Origin: Clostridiales bacterium UBA1316
GTDB lineage: Bacteria; Bacillota; Clostridia; Oscillospirales; Oscillospiraceae
NCBI GenBank assembly: GCA_002307055.1
Contig: DBTM01000060.1
Span: 268-64,267, forward strand
DNA: 64,000 nt
Direction: 5' to 3'
The notes below the pieces were generated by a model. The model was given only the letters and a program-made list of their open reading frames with translations. It had not been told where the DNA came from and searched no databases. Below are positions 18,307 to 27,447 of this stretch, in pieces. Position 1 is the first letter of the stretch, and each line of letters starts with the position of its first letter. Both the position numbers and the translations under genes were made by a program.

Positions 18307-18334
18307 TTGCAAATTGATATTAATTGGATATAAT
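18307..18334 (+). promoter_or_regulatory. Promoter of the T-box-leuS unit
   Basis: TTGCAA (18307-18312), 16-nt spacer, TATAAT (18329-18334), immediately upstream of the T-box leader. Confidence 0.6.
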
Positions 18335-18340
18335 ATGACA

Positions 18341-18615
18341 ATAAAGACTGTGACGGAGAAATTAGGTATTGCGCGAACGATACAGTGAACTGAGGATAGT
18401 GCGAACTCAGCATTAGTAGCGTTTTACCGAAACTCACTCCTGAGTCTCATATCGAAAGGGCTTGCGCTTGAGTAGGTTATGACGGCACCCTACCGTGATC
18501 CGGGGACGCATATAGTTGTATGGCGTAAAAGGGTGGTACAGCGAAAGTATAACTTTCGTCCCGTGCGTAACGTTGGTGCTTATTGCATTGCGTAAAACGG
18601 GGCGGAAGTTTTTTT
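18341..18615 (+). promoter_or_regulatory. T-box leader (leucine) before leuS
   Basis: The conserved T-box sequence AGGGTGGTACAGCG is at 18530-18543, followed by the complementary CGTCCC segment that completes the antiterminator. The competing terminator pairs AACTTTCGTCCCGT (18551-18564) with ACGGGGCGGAAGTT (18597-18610) and ends in T7. A CTC triplet at 18406-18408 in the expected Stem I position (GAACTCAGCA) is the probable specifier, matching leucine and the downstream gene. Uncharged tRNA-Leu should prevent termination. This leader fills most of the gene-free stretch 18248-18716. Confidence 0.92.
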
Positions 18616-18716
18616 GCCCCATAAAACGAGTATGGGGGTGATCAGGCTATGGTCGTAGCCAGTGTCCTTTGGAGACATCCGTTTCATTAATATTTGAAAA
18701 GGAGTATCCATATAAA

Positions 18717-21155
18717 ATGAATAAAATTATATACTCAGAAGCAGTTGATAAAAAGTGGCAAAAGAAATGGGAAGAGACCGATGTGTACCATTTTGATGAA
18801 TGTAAAATGGCAAATAAGCACTATCTGCTTGAGATGTTTTCCTATCCGTCAGGTAAGAATCTGCATATCGGACATTGGTGGAATTACAGCTTGTCGGATA
18901 GTTATGGGCGTCTAAAACGGATGCAGGGTTATGAGGTATTTCATCCGCCCGGTTTTGATGCCTTTGGCTTACCGGCTGAAAATTATGCCATTAAAGCAGG
19001 CGTACACCCGGAAGACTCAACACGGGTTAATATAGCGACAATGGAAAGCCAGTTCCGTACAATGGGAACGACATATGACTGGAATTACGAAATTGTCACA
19101 TGCAATCCAGAATATTATAAATGGACACAGTGGCTTTTCTTGAAGTTGTTTGAAAAGAAACTGGCTTACCGAAAAGAAGCACCTGTTAATTGGTGCCCGT
19201 CATGCATGACGGTGCTCGCAAACGAACAGGTCATTAATGGGCATTGTGAGCGCTGCGAAAGCCAAGTTACTCATAAAAATATGACTCAGTGGTTCTACAG
19301 GATCACAGATTATGCCGAAGAGCTTTTAGGTGGTTTAGACACACTGGACTGGCCGAAAAAAACAAAGATGATCCAGCAAAATTGGATCGGCAAAAGCGAT
19401 GGCTGCGAAGTTGATTTTATAGCAGGAGACAAAACAATTACCGTTTACACGACCAGAGTCGATACTGTGATGGGCGTGACCTATATCGTTCTAGCGCCCG
19501 AACATCCCTTTATCGGGCAACTAACAGATCCTATTTATAAAGCTGCTGCAGATGACTACAGAGAAAAAGCCGCCAATCTATCCGATATCGAGCGGATGTC
19601 TGTCGGCAAAGAAAAAACCGGTGTTTTCACCGGCATCTGCGCACTCCATCCGATAACGAAAAAAGAAATACCGGTTTGGGTTTCTGATTATGTATTGATT
19701 TCGTATGGCACAGGGGCTGTCATGGCTGTCCCTGCGCATGATGAAAGAGACTTTGAGTTCGCTTCAAAATACGGGTTACCTGCTGCTCCGGTTATACAGA
19801 GCCAACCCTTTTCTGCATCGCTGCCTTTTTGTGAGGACGGTGTTTTAATAAACAGCGGTGTTTATAACGGGTTATCGTCCGAAAGGGCGCGGGAGAGGAT
19901 TGCTGTTGATTTAGAGAAAATCGGGTTTGGAAGAAAGGCAGTAAAATATCGTTTAAGAGACTGGCTTGTTTCACGGCAGCGGTATTGGGGAGCACCTATT
20001 CCCATTATTTTTTGCCAGAGCTGCGGCATGGTTCCCGTGCCGGAGGCAGATTTACCTGTCAGATTACCTTATGATGTCGAGTTTATGCCCAGCGGCCAGT
20101 CGCCGCTCTCCCTGTGTGATGATTTTACGAACACAACCTGCCCCGCTTGCGGAAAGCCAGCCAAAAGAGATACGGACACATTGGATACTTTCGTCTGCTC
20201 CTCATGGTACTTTCTTCGTTTCTTTGATAACAAAAATACCAAAGAAGCCTTTGATATGCAAAGAGTTAATGCAATCATGCCTGTCGATAAATATGTCGGC
20301 GGTATTGAACACGCGTCTATGCATCTTTTATATGCTAGATTCATGACAATGGCGCTTCATGATATGGGGTATTTAAACTTTAAGGAGCCGTTTTTATCCC
20401 TTGTCCATCAAGGCATAATACTTGGAGATGACGGCAAAAAAATGAGCAAACGGAGCGGGGCTGTCTCTCCCGGCGCCTATATCAGACAATATGGTACAGA
20501 TGTATTTCGGTTGTACCTTGGCTTTGGTTTTTCGTTTCTTGACGGTGGGCAATGGAGCGACGACGGCATTAAAGCCGCCGCACGCTTCACCAGGAAAATT
20601 TGCAGAGTCGTTGATAAACACCTTGAGCTCCCACCTTCAAAGGCTGATTCAGGCAAAGCGATGCATAACGAGTTGGAATATGTACGCCATTACACCATAG
20701 CGCAGGTTACAAAGGATTATAATGACTTCCAGTTTAACACCTCCATCGCCCGGATCATGGAGTATGTAAATGCTATCATGAAATATCAGGCAAACAATGA
20801 CAATATGCGTAATTACAATCATGAACGTGATATCATCAAAGATCTGATTCTGCTTCTTGCGCCGATGGCTCCGCATTTGTCGGAGGAGCTATGGGAACAG
20901 ATGGGTTATGAATATTCAGTCCATAATCAAGCATGGCCGGTATGTGACAAAACGATGCTGGTGCAGGACACAGTAAAGATTGCAGTTCAATTGAACGGGA
21001 AACTGCGAGATGTTATTACCGTTTCGCCGTCCATTGAAGGCGATGCACTCAAGGACTTGGTTTTGACGCGCTCGAAAATCAGCACTCTCATCGCAGGGCG
21101 CGAGATTAAGCAAGCAATAATTGTCAAAGGAAAGCTTGTTAATATTGTTTGTTGA
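18717..21155 (+). CDS. leuS: Leucyl-tRNA synthetase
   Basis: 812-residue class I aminoacyl-tRNA synthetase. HIGH is at residues 50-53, the family block GFDAFGLPAENYAIK follows, the CP1 editing domain lies at about 225-410 (YTTRVDTVMGVTY, AVPAHDERDFEFA), and the KMSKR version of the KMSKS loop is in DGKKMSKRSG. A zinc-type CxxC...CxxC pair sits near residue 160. AAAAGGAG precedes the ATG at 18717; the upstream in-frame ATG at 18669 has no ribosome site. Regulated by the T-box. It is fairly divergent from the usual bacterial LeuS (YPSGKNLHIGH, GFDAFG), so it could be a second copy; that cannot be judged from this window. Confidence 0.96.
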   Translation: MNKIIYSEAVDKKWQKKWEETDVYHFDECKMANKHYLLEMFSYPSGKNLHIGHWWNYSLSDSYGRLKRMQGYEVFHPPGFDAFGLPAENYAIKAGVHPEDSTRVNIATMESQFRTMGTTYDWNYEIVTCNPEYYKWTQWLFLKLFEKKLAYRKEAPVNWCPSCMTVLANEQVINGHCERCESQVTHKNMTQWFYRITDYAEELLGGLDTLDWPKKTKMIQQNWIGKSDGCEVDFIAGDKTITVYTTRVDTVMGVTYIVLAPEHPFIGQLTDPIYKAAADDYREKAANLSDIERMSVGKEKTGVFTGICALHPITKKEIPVWVSDYVLISYGTGAVMAVPAHDERDFEFASKYGLPAAPVIQSQPFSASLPFCEDGVLINSGVYNGLSSERARERIAVDLEKIGFGRKAVKYRLRDWLVSRQRYWGAPIPIIFCQSCGMVPVPEADLPVRLPYDVEFMPSGQSPLSLCDDFTNTTCPACGKPAKRDTDTLDTFVCSSWYFLRFFDNKNTKEAFDMQRVNAIMPVDKYVGGIEHASMHLLYARFMTMALHDMGYLNFKEPFLSLVHQGIILGDDGKKMSKRSGAVSPGAYIRQYGTDVFRLYLGFGFSFLDGGQWSDDGIKAAARFTRKICRVVDKHLELPPSKADSGKAMHNELEYVRHYTIAQVTKDYNDFQFNTSIARIMEYVNAIMKYQANNDNMRNYNHERDIIKDLILLLAPMAPHLSEELWEQMGYEYSVHNQAWPVCDKTMLVQDTVKIAVQLNGKLRDVITVSPSIEGDALKDLVLTRSKISTLIAGREIKQAIIVKGKLVNIVC

Positions 21156-21172
21156 ACAGCGGATAATCAAAT

Positions 21173-21214
21173 AAAGGACAGTCCTGTACCAATATAAGGT
21201 ACACACTGTCCTTT
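21173..21214. terminator. Bidirectional terminator between leuS and the Gpx gene
   Basis: A long hairpin: AAAGGACAGT...GTACC pairs with GGTAC...ACTGTCCTTT around AATATAA, with A/T-rich ends on both sides, between convergent genes. Confidence 0.75.
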
Positions 21215-21224
21215 GTCTGACTAC

Positions 21225-21707
21225 TTATTTTTCATCCACCAGCGTCTTAATTTCTTTCTCTATCCTCGACAGCTTAACGTCAGGAGAATAGCGGGCGATA
21301 ACTTTGCCTTTTCCGTTAACTAAAAACTTTGTGAAGTTCAGGCTGATATCTGTTTTGCCGAAGAGGGGTTTTTTCTGCGTTTTCAGGTAGGTGTAAAGCG
21401 AGGCTTCCTTCTCTCCGCTGACGAAGAGCTTGCCGAGCTGGGGAAAGGTGACGCCGAAGCGCACCTTGCGCACTTGATGGATTTCCTCGGCGTCGGCTTC
21501 CTTTTCCATGAACTGATAACAGGGGAAATCAAGAATTTCAAGACCGGCCGCATGATACCGGACATAAAGAATCTGCAGGCCGTCGTATTGATCGGTATAC
21601 GGGCAGCCGGTGACCGTATTCACGATGAGGAGCACTTTATTCTTATACGCTGCGAGGGACACGTCGCCGCCCTGCTCATCCTTCACGGTAAAATCGTAAA
21701 TGTTCAT
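21225..21707 (-). CDS. Glutathione peroxidase-family thiol peroxidase
   Basis: 160-residue cytosolic peroxidase of the Gpx family, probably thioredoxin-dependent. Peroxidatic Cys35 lies in VNTVTGCPYTDQY (usual form NVAS.CG.T.QY), Gln65 in FPCYQF, and Asn124 in LNFTKFLV. The Trp that normally precedes this Asn is Leu123, so the catalytic tetrad is incomplete. Cys63 of FPC could be the resolving Cys. It is divergent from mutY with a shared 84-bp intergenic region. Confidence 0.85.
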   Translation of the reverse strand: MNIYDFTVKDEQGGDVSLAAYKNKVLLIVNTVTGCPYTDQYDGLQILYVRYHAAGLEILDFPCYQFMEKEADAEEIHQVRKVRFGVTFPQLGKLFVSGEKEASLYTYLKTQKKPLFGKTDISLNFTKFLVNGKGKVIARYSPDVKLSRIEKEIKTLVDEK

Positions 21708-21791
21708 ACGGGCACCCCTTATATTTATGATATAATCACCTTATCAGATTATCGGGCTGGTGTAAATTAATTATGGTCAAACGAGGTAAAA

Positions 21792-22886
21792 ATGCCGCAA
21801 AATATAAATAGTAAAGCCTGTTTTATAATTCCGCGGGTTCTGCCGGAGCTGCTCCTTAGGTGGTACGATGAAAACGCGCGTCCGCTGCCGTGGCGACGGG
21901 ACATTGAGCCTTATCATGTGTGGCTTTCGGAAATTATGCTGCAGCAGACCGGGGCGGAGGTCGTTAAAGACTATTACAGGCGTTTTCTCGAGGCGCTGCC
22001 GACGATTGAGGCGCTTGCGGCGGCTGAGGAGCAGAAGGTTTTAAAGCTATGGGAGGGGCTCGGATATTATTCGCGCGCCCGGAATCTCCTGAAGGCGGCT
22101 CAAATGCTTGTCCGTGAATACGGCGGGCATATGCCGGATACATATGATGCGATTTTGCGTTTGCCGGGCGTCGGGGCGTATACGGCAGGTGCAATCGCGT
22201 CCATTTGTTATAACGCGCCGGTACCGGCGGTTGACGGCAATGTAATTCGCGTGATATCGCGGATTGTCGGTATATATGATGAAATGACGGAGTCTGTAAA
22301 AAAACGCATCGCGTCCTCTTTACAGGAGATTTATCCGGCTCAGCGGTGCGGAGACTTGACGCAAAGCCTGATGGAGCTCGGTGCAACGGTCTGTATCCCC
22401 AATGGGCAGCCGAAATGCCAGAGCTGTGAGGCAGCTTTATGCCCCGCTGCGGCGATATGCGCTGCCAACAGGGACAGTACCGCTTCGGCTTTGCCGGTCA
22501 AGCCGATAAGGCAGGCGAAAAGGCTAGAAGAACTCACGGTGTTTTTATTCTCGTGCGGCAATAATATCGCACTCCGGACGAGAGTGACAAAAGGGCTTTT
22601 AGCGGGGCTTTGGGAGCTGCCGAACGTACCCGGCAAGCTCAGTGACAGCGACGCCGTCGCTCTGGCGGCTGCGTGGGGGACGAAACCGCAAGCTTTGATA
22701 AAGGCTTCCGAGCGCAGCCACGTTTTCACCCATATCAAATGGGACATGCTTTGCTATGATATCAAGTGCCGTGAGCAGCCGCCGTGCTTCACCTGGGTCA
22801 GCCGCCGCTGTCTGGATGATGATTATGCGCTGCCCACAGCATTTAAAAAGCTCTTGGATGCACCGGAAAATACACCGGAAGCCTAA
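21792..22886 (+). CDS. mutY: A/G-specific adenine DNA glycosylase
   Basis: 364-residue base-excision repair enzyme removing adenine paired with 8-oxoguanine. The catalytic Glu is in SEIMLQQTGAEVV, the helix-hairpin-helix is LPGVGAYTAGAIAS, and the catalytic Asp is in PAVDGNVIRV. The 4Fe-4S loop is CIPNGQPKCQSC...C. The C-terminal NUDIX-like recognition domain (ELTVFLFSCGNNIALR...LAGLWELPNV) is present. The start follows GAGG. Divergent from the peroxidase gene. Confidence 0.95.
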   Translation: MPQNINSKACFIIPRVLPELLLRWYDENARPLPWRRDIEPYHVWLSEIMLQQTGAEVVKDYYRRFLEALPTIEALAAAEEQKVLKLWEGLGYYSRARNLLKAAQMLVREYGGHMPDTYDAILRLPGVGAYTAGAIASICYNAPVPAVDGNVIRVISRIVGIYDEMTESVKKRIASSLQEIYPAQRCGDLTQSLMELGATVCIPNGQPKCQSCEAALCPAAAICAANRDSTASALPVKPIRQAKRLEELTVFLFSCGNNIALRTRVTKGLLAGLWELPNVPGKLSDSDAVALAAAWGTKPQALIKASERSHVFTHIKWDMLCYDIKCREQPPCFTWVSRRCLDDDYALPTAFKKLLDAPENTPEA

Positions 22887-23029
22887 GCGCCGTGTAAGTG
22901 GCGATGCCTTATTATAACATTACAACCCCTTTGCGTTAATTGAAACAAAGTGCCGGTATGACCGCTTTATTCAGTGTGAAGCCTTAAATCAACCTACTTT
23001 CAGTAGAAATTAACTCTATGAAGCGGCGG

Positions 23030-23087
23030 TTGATTTTATGTGTATGTTGCAATATACTACTAATAGATATAATTATTCTACTAGTAG
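23030..23087 (+). promoter_or_regulatory. Promoter and candidate operator of the XRE regulator gene
   Basis: TTGATT (23030-23035), 17-nt spacer, TATACT (23053-23058). Downstream lies the palindrome CTACTAGTAG (23078-23087), overlapping the AGGAGG ribosome site, and a related CTACTAATAG at 23057-23066. An outer inverted repeat AAATCAACC/GGTTGATTT spans 22986-23036. The arrangement suits autorepression. Confidence 0.55.
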
Positions 23088-23099
23088 GAGGTTTTTAAT

Positions 23100-24224
23100 A
23101 TGCTGTACCTTGCAGAAAATATCCGCAGACTGCGGCGTGCGCGTGACCTGACGCAAGAGGAGTTCGCACGAAAAATTAATATATCGGCAAAGTCTGTCAG
23201 CAAGTGGGAGCGTGGGGACGGGTACCCGGATATCGAGCTGCTGCCGGCACTCGCGGCGATATTCGAGTGTTCGGTCGACGACTTGCTGGGAATGGATAAG
23301 CTGCGCGATGAGCAGCTTATTAGTAACCGCATAAATGAGCTGCAGGGTGAAAATGATGGTCCTTTTGATATGTTCAAAAATCCGGATAAGTATATTCCCG
23401 TGCTTCGGGACTTACGAAGAACCTATCCAAACAATATCAATATAATGTCTAACTTGGTTGAGTGTTATCGCCTGAAAGAAATATATGCCGAAGCAATTCC
23501 TTTATTGGAGCGGATTCTCGAACTCGACCCGATTGACGGAGGCGCGAATTATAGGGCGCGCCTGACTTACTGTTATGCCTTTACCGGCCGGGTTGAAGAT
23601 GCGCGCGAAATGTCGTACAAATTAACTTCGATTGGTCACTCTACCGAGCTCGTTTGGGGCCGGGCGATGAAAGGCAAAGGCAAGGACGAATTCGAAGCCT
23701 GGCAAAACGCGGCGCTGCGTCTTGAGTCAGGTTTCGATGATGTTTTCAATGGTATGGTTTTATGCGATTATCTTACCACAGAGAAAAAAATTGCATTACT
23801 TGAGCAGTACAACATGCTCATTGGCGTTTTATACGGTATGAACTATGCTTACAAATTGTATTATATTGCTGACAACTGCCATAGAATCGCTGAATTGGCA
23901 GTTGAAATTGGCGATACCAGTAAAGCCCTTGACGCCCTGGAGGAAATGGCGGAGTATGCGGTCATGTATGATAAAGGGATAGAAAAGGGTGAAATACTAC
24001 ACGGTGCATTTACATCACCGGTTTTTGACGGCGTAACCTATAATAATGGGATACAGGATAACCTGTCTCGTTATCTGCTGCATGATGATGAAGAAAATTC
24101 GGCTTTCAGGCTGTTACATACTTCAAAAGGCGTATTTCACCCGATTGAGAGCAATTATTGGGATACGCTTAAAACTCAGCCGCGATTCCAAGCTGTGGCG
24201 GATAAGTTAAGCACAAACACATAA
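23100..24224 (+). CDS. XRE-family regulator with TPR-like C-terminus
   Basis: 374 residues. Residues 1-62 are a helix-turn-helix of the XRE type (LRRARDLTQEEFARKINIS...VSKWERGDGYPDIELLPALA). The rest is alpha-helical with TPR-like repeats (NLVECYRLKEIYAEAIPLLERILELDP, YCYAFTGRVEDAREMSYK), an architecture common in Firmicutes peptide-sensing or stress regulators. No small peptide gene is adjacent, so the ligand is unknown. The start follows AGGAGG. Confidence 0.85.
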   Translation: MLYLAENIRRLRRARDLTQEEFARKINISAKSVSKWERGDGYPDIELLPALAAIFECSVDDLLGMDKLRDEQLISNRINELQGENDGPFDMFKNPDKYIPVLRDLRRTYPNNINIMSNLVECYRLKEIYAEAIPLLERILELDPIDGGANYRARLTYCYAFTGRVEDAREMSYKLTSIGHSTELVWGRAMKGKGKDEFEAWQNAALRLESGFDDVFNGMVLCDYLTTEKKIALLEQYNMLIGVLYGMNYAYKLYYIADNCHRIAELAVEIGDTSKALDALEEMAEYAVMYDKGIEKGEILHGAFTSPVFDGVTYNNGIQDNLSRYLLHDDEENSAFRLLHTSKGVFHPIESNYWDTLKTQPRFQAVADKLSTNT

Positions 24225-24226
24225 AA

Positions 24227-25060
24227 TCACAATTTTTCTGCCAGAGGCTCAAATTTGGCTTCTAGGTACTCGATGAAGTCGGCGACAGCGCCGTCTTCGC
24301 ATTTGCCGACGACGAGGTCGGCGGCGCGTTTCATGTCATCGGGGGCACCAGAGGGGACGGCGCCGAAGGCTGAGATCTCTATGAGCTCAAGGTCGTTATA
24401 GTAATCGCCGATACCCATAATTTTGTCATGACGGATGTCGAGCATATCGGCCAGGAGCTTGGCGGTCGTACCTTTTGAAACACCGTCGGGCAGCACCTCG
24501 AAATATATCGGCGCTGAAAATACATAGGCGCAGCCTGTATGCTCGAGCTTTTCAAGATAGACGGCGACTTCCTTGAGCCGCTCATTATCGCAGGTAAAGA
24601 GTATTTTATTCAGGTTTTCCGGAGCCTCTTCACCGTATTTATCGTAGCCGCTCAGCGCACCGATAACAATATGCTCCTTCGAATATTTGTTTTGGTTAAT
24701 CGAATAGACATACCCGTCTGAATAGGCTTCTATGCCGACATCTGGGAAGCTCGTTCTGACCGCTTTGATAATACCGGCTGACTCCCGGGGCAGATATTGG
24801 CTCCAGAGCATTTTTTCCGTTTGAAAGTCGAAAATACCGGCGCCGTTATAAACAATGCACGGCGCGTTCAAGGGTACCTGCGCAGCGTATTTAAACGTCC
24901 CCATGACGGAGCGGCCTGTCGCGAAAGCGAAGCGGCCGCCTTTTTTGACAAACCGACGGATGGCGGTAATATTGCGCTCGGGTATGTTTTTCATGTCCGT
25001 GACGAGTGTCCCGTCCAGATCAGTTATAAGAAGAATGCCGCTTAAGGATAAATCTATCAT
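24227..25060 (-). CDS. Cof-type HAD-superfamily phosphatase
   Basis: 277-residue HAD hydrolase. Motif I is DLDGTLVTD near residue 14, motif II is FATGRS, and motif IV is GIGDYYNDLELIE near residue 218. The type IIB cap lies between them. Such enzymes dephosphorylate sugar phosphates, flavin or PLP intermediates; the substrate cannot be read. Convergent with and only 2 nt from the XRE gene end. Confidence 0.9.
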   Translation of the reverse strand: MIDLSLSGILLITDLDGTLVTDMKNIPERNITAIRRFVKKGGRFAFATGRSVMGTFKYAAQVPLNAPCIVYNGAGIFDFQTEKMLWSQYLPRESAGIIKAVRTSFPDVGIEAYSDGYVYSINQNKYSKEHIVIGALSGYDKYGEEAPENLNKILFTCDNERLKEVAVYLEKLEHTGCAYVFSAPIYFEVLPDGVSKGTTAKLLADMLDIRHDKIMGIGDYYNDLELIEISAFGAVPSGAPDDMKRAADLVVGKCEDGAVADFIEYLEAKFEPLAEKL

Positions 25061-25243
25061 CTTAACTCCATTTTGACGTTTATTATTATTATATCATGTT
25101 TCCCCAAGCCGTCATTTTGTTTTATTTACTAAAATTCGTTGACATAATATTTAGATCAATTAGTATATTTAGACACATTTATCTGATACTATAATTCTAG
25201 TACAAGATTCAGCAAGTACTTAATTCAATTTTGGAGGTTAATT

Positions 25244-25495
25244 ATGATGCGTTTTGGCGGCGGTCCGATGGTTGCCGGCGGATTTTTAATAATGGCAGTG
25301 ATTATGGCCGCTGTTGCGGTTCTTGTTATTCTGGCGATTATCGCACTCCTGCGCTATATCAGGGTATCGGGGCACACGCACAGAATCGAAATTCCCGGCA
25401 TCAATCCGGCGGTACAAATTCTAAACGAGCGCTTCGCAAAAGGCGAAATTACCGACGATGAGTACCGAGCAAAAAAAGCGGAATTAGCTAAATAG
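25244..25495 (+). CDS. Small membrane protein with SHOCT domain
   Basis: 83 residues: one TM segment (about 10-38), a short linker, and a C-terminal SHOCT motif (ILNERFAKGEITDDEYRAKKAEL). SHOCT tails are oligomerisation or adaptor modules of unclear role. GGAGG stands 7 nt before the ATG. TTGACA at 25139 with AT-rich boxes after it may be the promoter. It is followed by a terminator, so it is a monocistronic unit. Confidence 0.8.
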   Translation: MMRFGGGPMVAGGFLIMAVIMAAVAVLVILAIIALLRYIRVSGHTHRIEIPGINPAVQILNERFAKGEITDDEYRAKKAELAK

Positions 25496-25512
25496 GAAAC
25501 AAATATCGAGCG

Positions 25513-25540
25513 GCAGCCCTCGCTTTTCGGCGGGGGCTGC
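25513..25540 (+). terminator. Terminator hairpin after the SHOCT gene
   Basis: GCAGCCCTCGC pairs with GGCGGGGGCTGC around a TTTTC loop. The T-tract (TTAATTGTT) is weak. Confidence 0.5.
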
Positions 25541-25628
25541 TTAATTGTTCACCTTTTTAACTCTCACATCATAAGCTATAGTGACGTATTATATACTGTT
25601 ATAATTTTTTGTGATTGGAGGGGCGGCT

Positions 25629-27344
25629 ATGAACATCAACAGTCAGTACGCTTTTTATCCGCCGCAGCCGGATAACCCGACGGATGAGGACCGGTATGTG
25701 CTTTTAAGATACGCGCTCACTCAGAAGGGGTGGCCGGAGGACATGCGGACGATACTGAGGCTGATGGCGCCCCCTCCGCCGGTCACAAGCCTCGCCGAAG
25801 CCGGAAGCTGCAAGGGCGTCCGCGTGGGGGTCATCGGCGGCGGCTTGGCCGGGCTCTCCGCGGCTTATGAGCTGAGAAAAATGGGCTTTGACATCACGAT
25901 ATTCGACGCGCTGACCGACCGGCCGGGAGGGCGCGTCTATACCTACTATTTCGGCGGCGACCCGACCCTCTACGGCGAATTCGGCCCGATGCGTATTCCT
26001 GTTGCCCATGAGACGGTGTGGCACTATCTCAAGCTCTTTGGCCTGCCGACACACCCGTTTATACAGGTTAATCCGCATGCTTTTATCTATCTGAAAGGCA
26101 CACGCGTACGCAATGATGCCGACGGTGTCAATGTGAAGACCGCCATATACCCGAAATACGACCTGAGACAATGGGAGCGCGCCTTGAGCTGGCAGAGGCT
26201 CTTATCCATCGGCACAGACGACCGCCTGCTACGCGCGGGGCCAAGAGAACGGGCGGAAATCATTGAGGTCAGGCGGCAATATTCGATCAAAACACTTGAG
26301 TGGATCAATCAGTCAAGTATGCAGCTGATGGAGGCGGCGGGGCTCAGCCAGGGGGCAATCAATCTCGTGACGAATTTCATACCGCTTCTGGAAGGAAATT
26401 TATACAGCAGCTTTATTGACTATATTCAGGAGAGCTACCCGGCTGATGTATCCTACCTGTATGGGATACCCGGCGGTATGGTGCGGTTGCCGATAGCCTT
26501 TTACCAATCCTTCTTTGAAGCAGCCCCATATGCGGGCAACTCCCCGGCTTCTGCCGGAAATGTATCCTACAAAACGGGGCACCAGGTGAGCGGGATATAC
26601 TTAAACGACGGCGGCAATAAAGTGACGCTGCGGTATCAAAACCTCCAGACGCGTGAAAAGGCGATTGAAACATTTGATTACGCCGTCTGCGCCATTCCGT
26701 TTTCAACACTCCGCGCTGTGGAAATCAGCCCGCTCTTTTCCGGTATAAAGATGCGGGCCATCCGGGAGGTCAATTACACACCGTCGCAGAAATCGCTTTT
26801 ACTGACGAACCAGCGCTTTTGGGAAAAGCAGGGGATTGTCGGCGGCGGGTCCTTTACAGACCTGCCGATCGGATCTATCTGGTATCCGTCCGACCACATT
26901 CAATATATCAATAATCCGAAGGATATACCCGATGACATCAGCCGACTGCCGTCAGATGAGCCGGGCGTTATCATCGGGTCATTTAACTTCAATCTCGATA
27001 CAACGCGCCTTCTGAACCTGCCTGAAGACCTGGCGCTGGAGGAGATGAAGAGAAATATCTCAGCTGTCCACGGACTGCCGGAGGGCTATCTTGACAGCGT
27101 CGTCCGGGGCTATAAGGCCGTCAACTGGAATCAGGAGCCGACCTTCAGAGGAGCGCTTTCCTTCTTTACCCCCGAACAAAAAAGGCTGTTTGCTTATGGC
27201 ATGGCACTGCCCGAGTACGGCGGCCGTGTTTTTTTCGCCGGCGAGCACATCTCAGCCGTCCACCGCTGGATGCAAGGCGCGCTCCAGACCGGCATGCAGG
27301 CGGCGAACGATTTAGTAAAAGCAAAGATGAAATTATCCCCGTAA
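25629..27344 (+). CDS. Flavin-containing amine oxidase
   Basis: 571 residues from the ATG at 25629, preceded by TTGGAGGGG. FAD motif VGVIGGGLAGLSAAYEL near residue 80, the monoamine-oxidase signature GGRVYTYYF...GEFGPMRIP after it, and the C-terminal FAD motif GRVFFAGEHIS...GALQTGMQAA. The family includes L-amino acid oxidases and tryptophan 2-monooxygenases, which use O2. That is notable in an apparently anaerobic genome, though some members act as dehydrogenases. No signal peptide. Substrate unknown. Confidence 0.85.
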   Translation: MNINSQYAFYPPQPDNPTDEDRYVLLRYALTQKGWPEDMRTILRLMAPPPPVTSLAEAGSCKGVRVGVIGGGLAGLSAAYELRKMGFDITIFDALTDRPGGRVYTYYFGGDPTLYGEFGPMRIPVAHETVWHYLKLFGLPTHPFIQVNPHAFIYLKGTRVRNDADGVNVKTAIYPKYDLRQWERALSWQRLLSIGTDDRLLRAGPRERAEIIEVRRQYSIKTLEWINQSSMQLMEAAGLSQGAINLVTNFIPLLEGNLYSSFIDYIQESYPADVSYLYGIPGGMVRLPIAFYQSFFEAAPYAGNSPASAGNVSYKTGHQVSGIYLNDGGNKVTLRYQNLQTREKAIETFDYAVCAIPFSTLRAVEISPLFSGIKMRAIREVNYTPSQKSLLLTNQRFWEKQGIVGGGSFTDLPIGSIWYPSDHIQYINNPKDIPDDISRLPSDEPGVIIGSFNFNLDTTRLLNLPEDLALEEMKRNISAVHGLPEGYLDSVVRGYKAVNWNQEPTFRGALSFFTPEQKRLFAYGMALPEYGGRVFFAGEHISAVHRWMQGALQTGMQAANDLVKAKMKLSP

Positions 27345-27447
27345 CCTTCCCGCAGCTGTCGTTTTTTGGCTTGTCTGCAAATCATATTCCGGCAGGTTCA
27401 GTATTATAGTTAAATATATCGCTCTGATTACAGACTGGGGGAATTGA

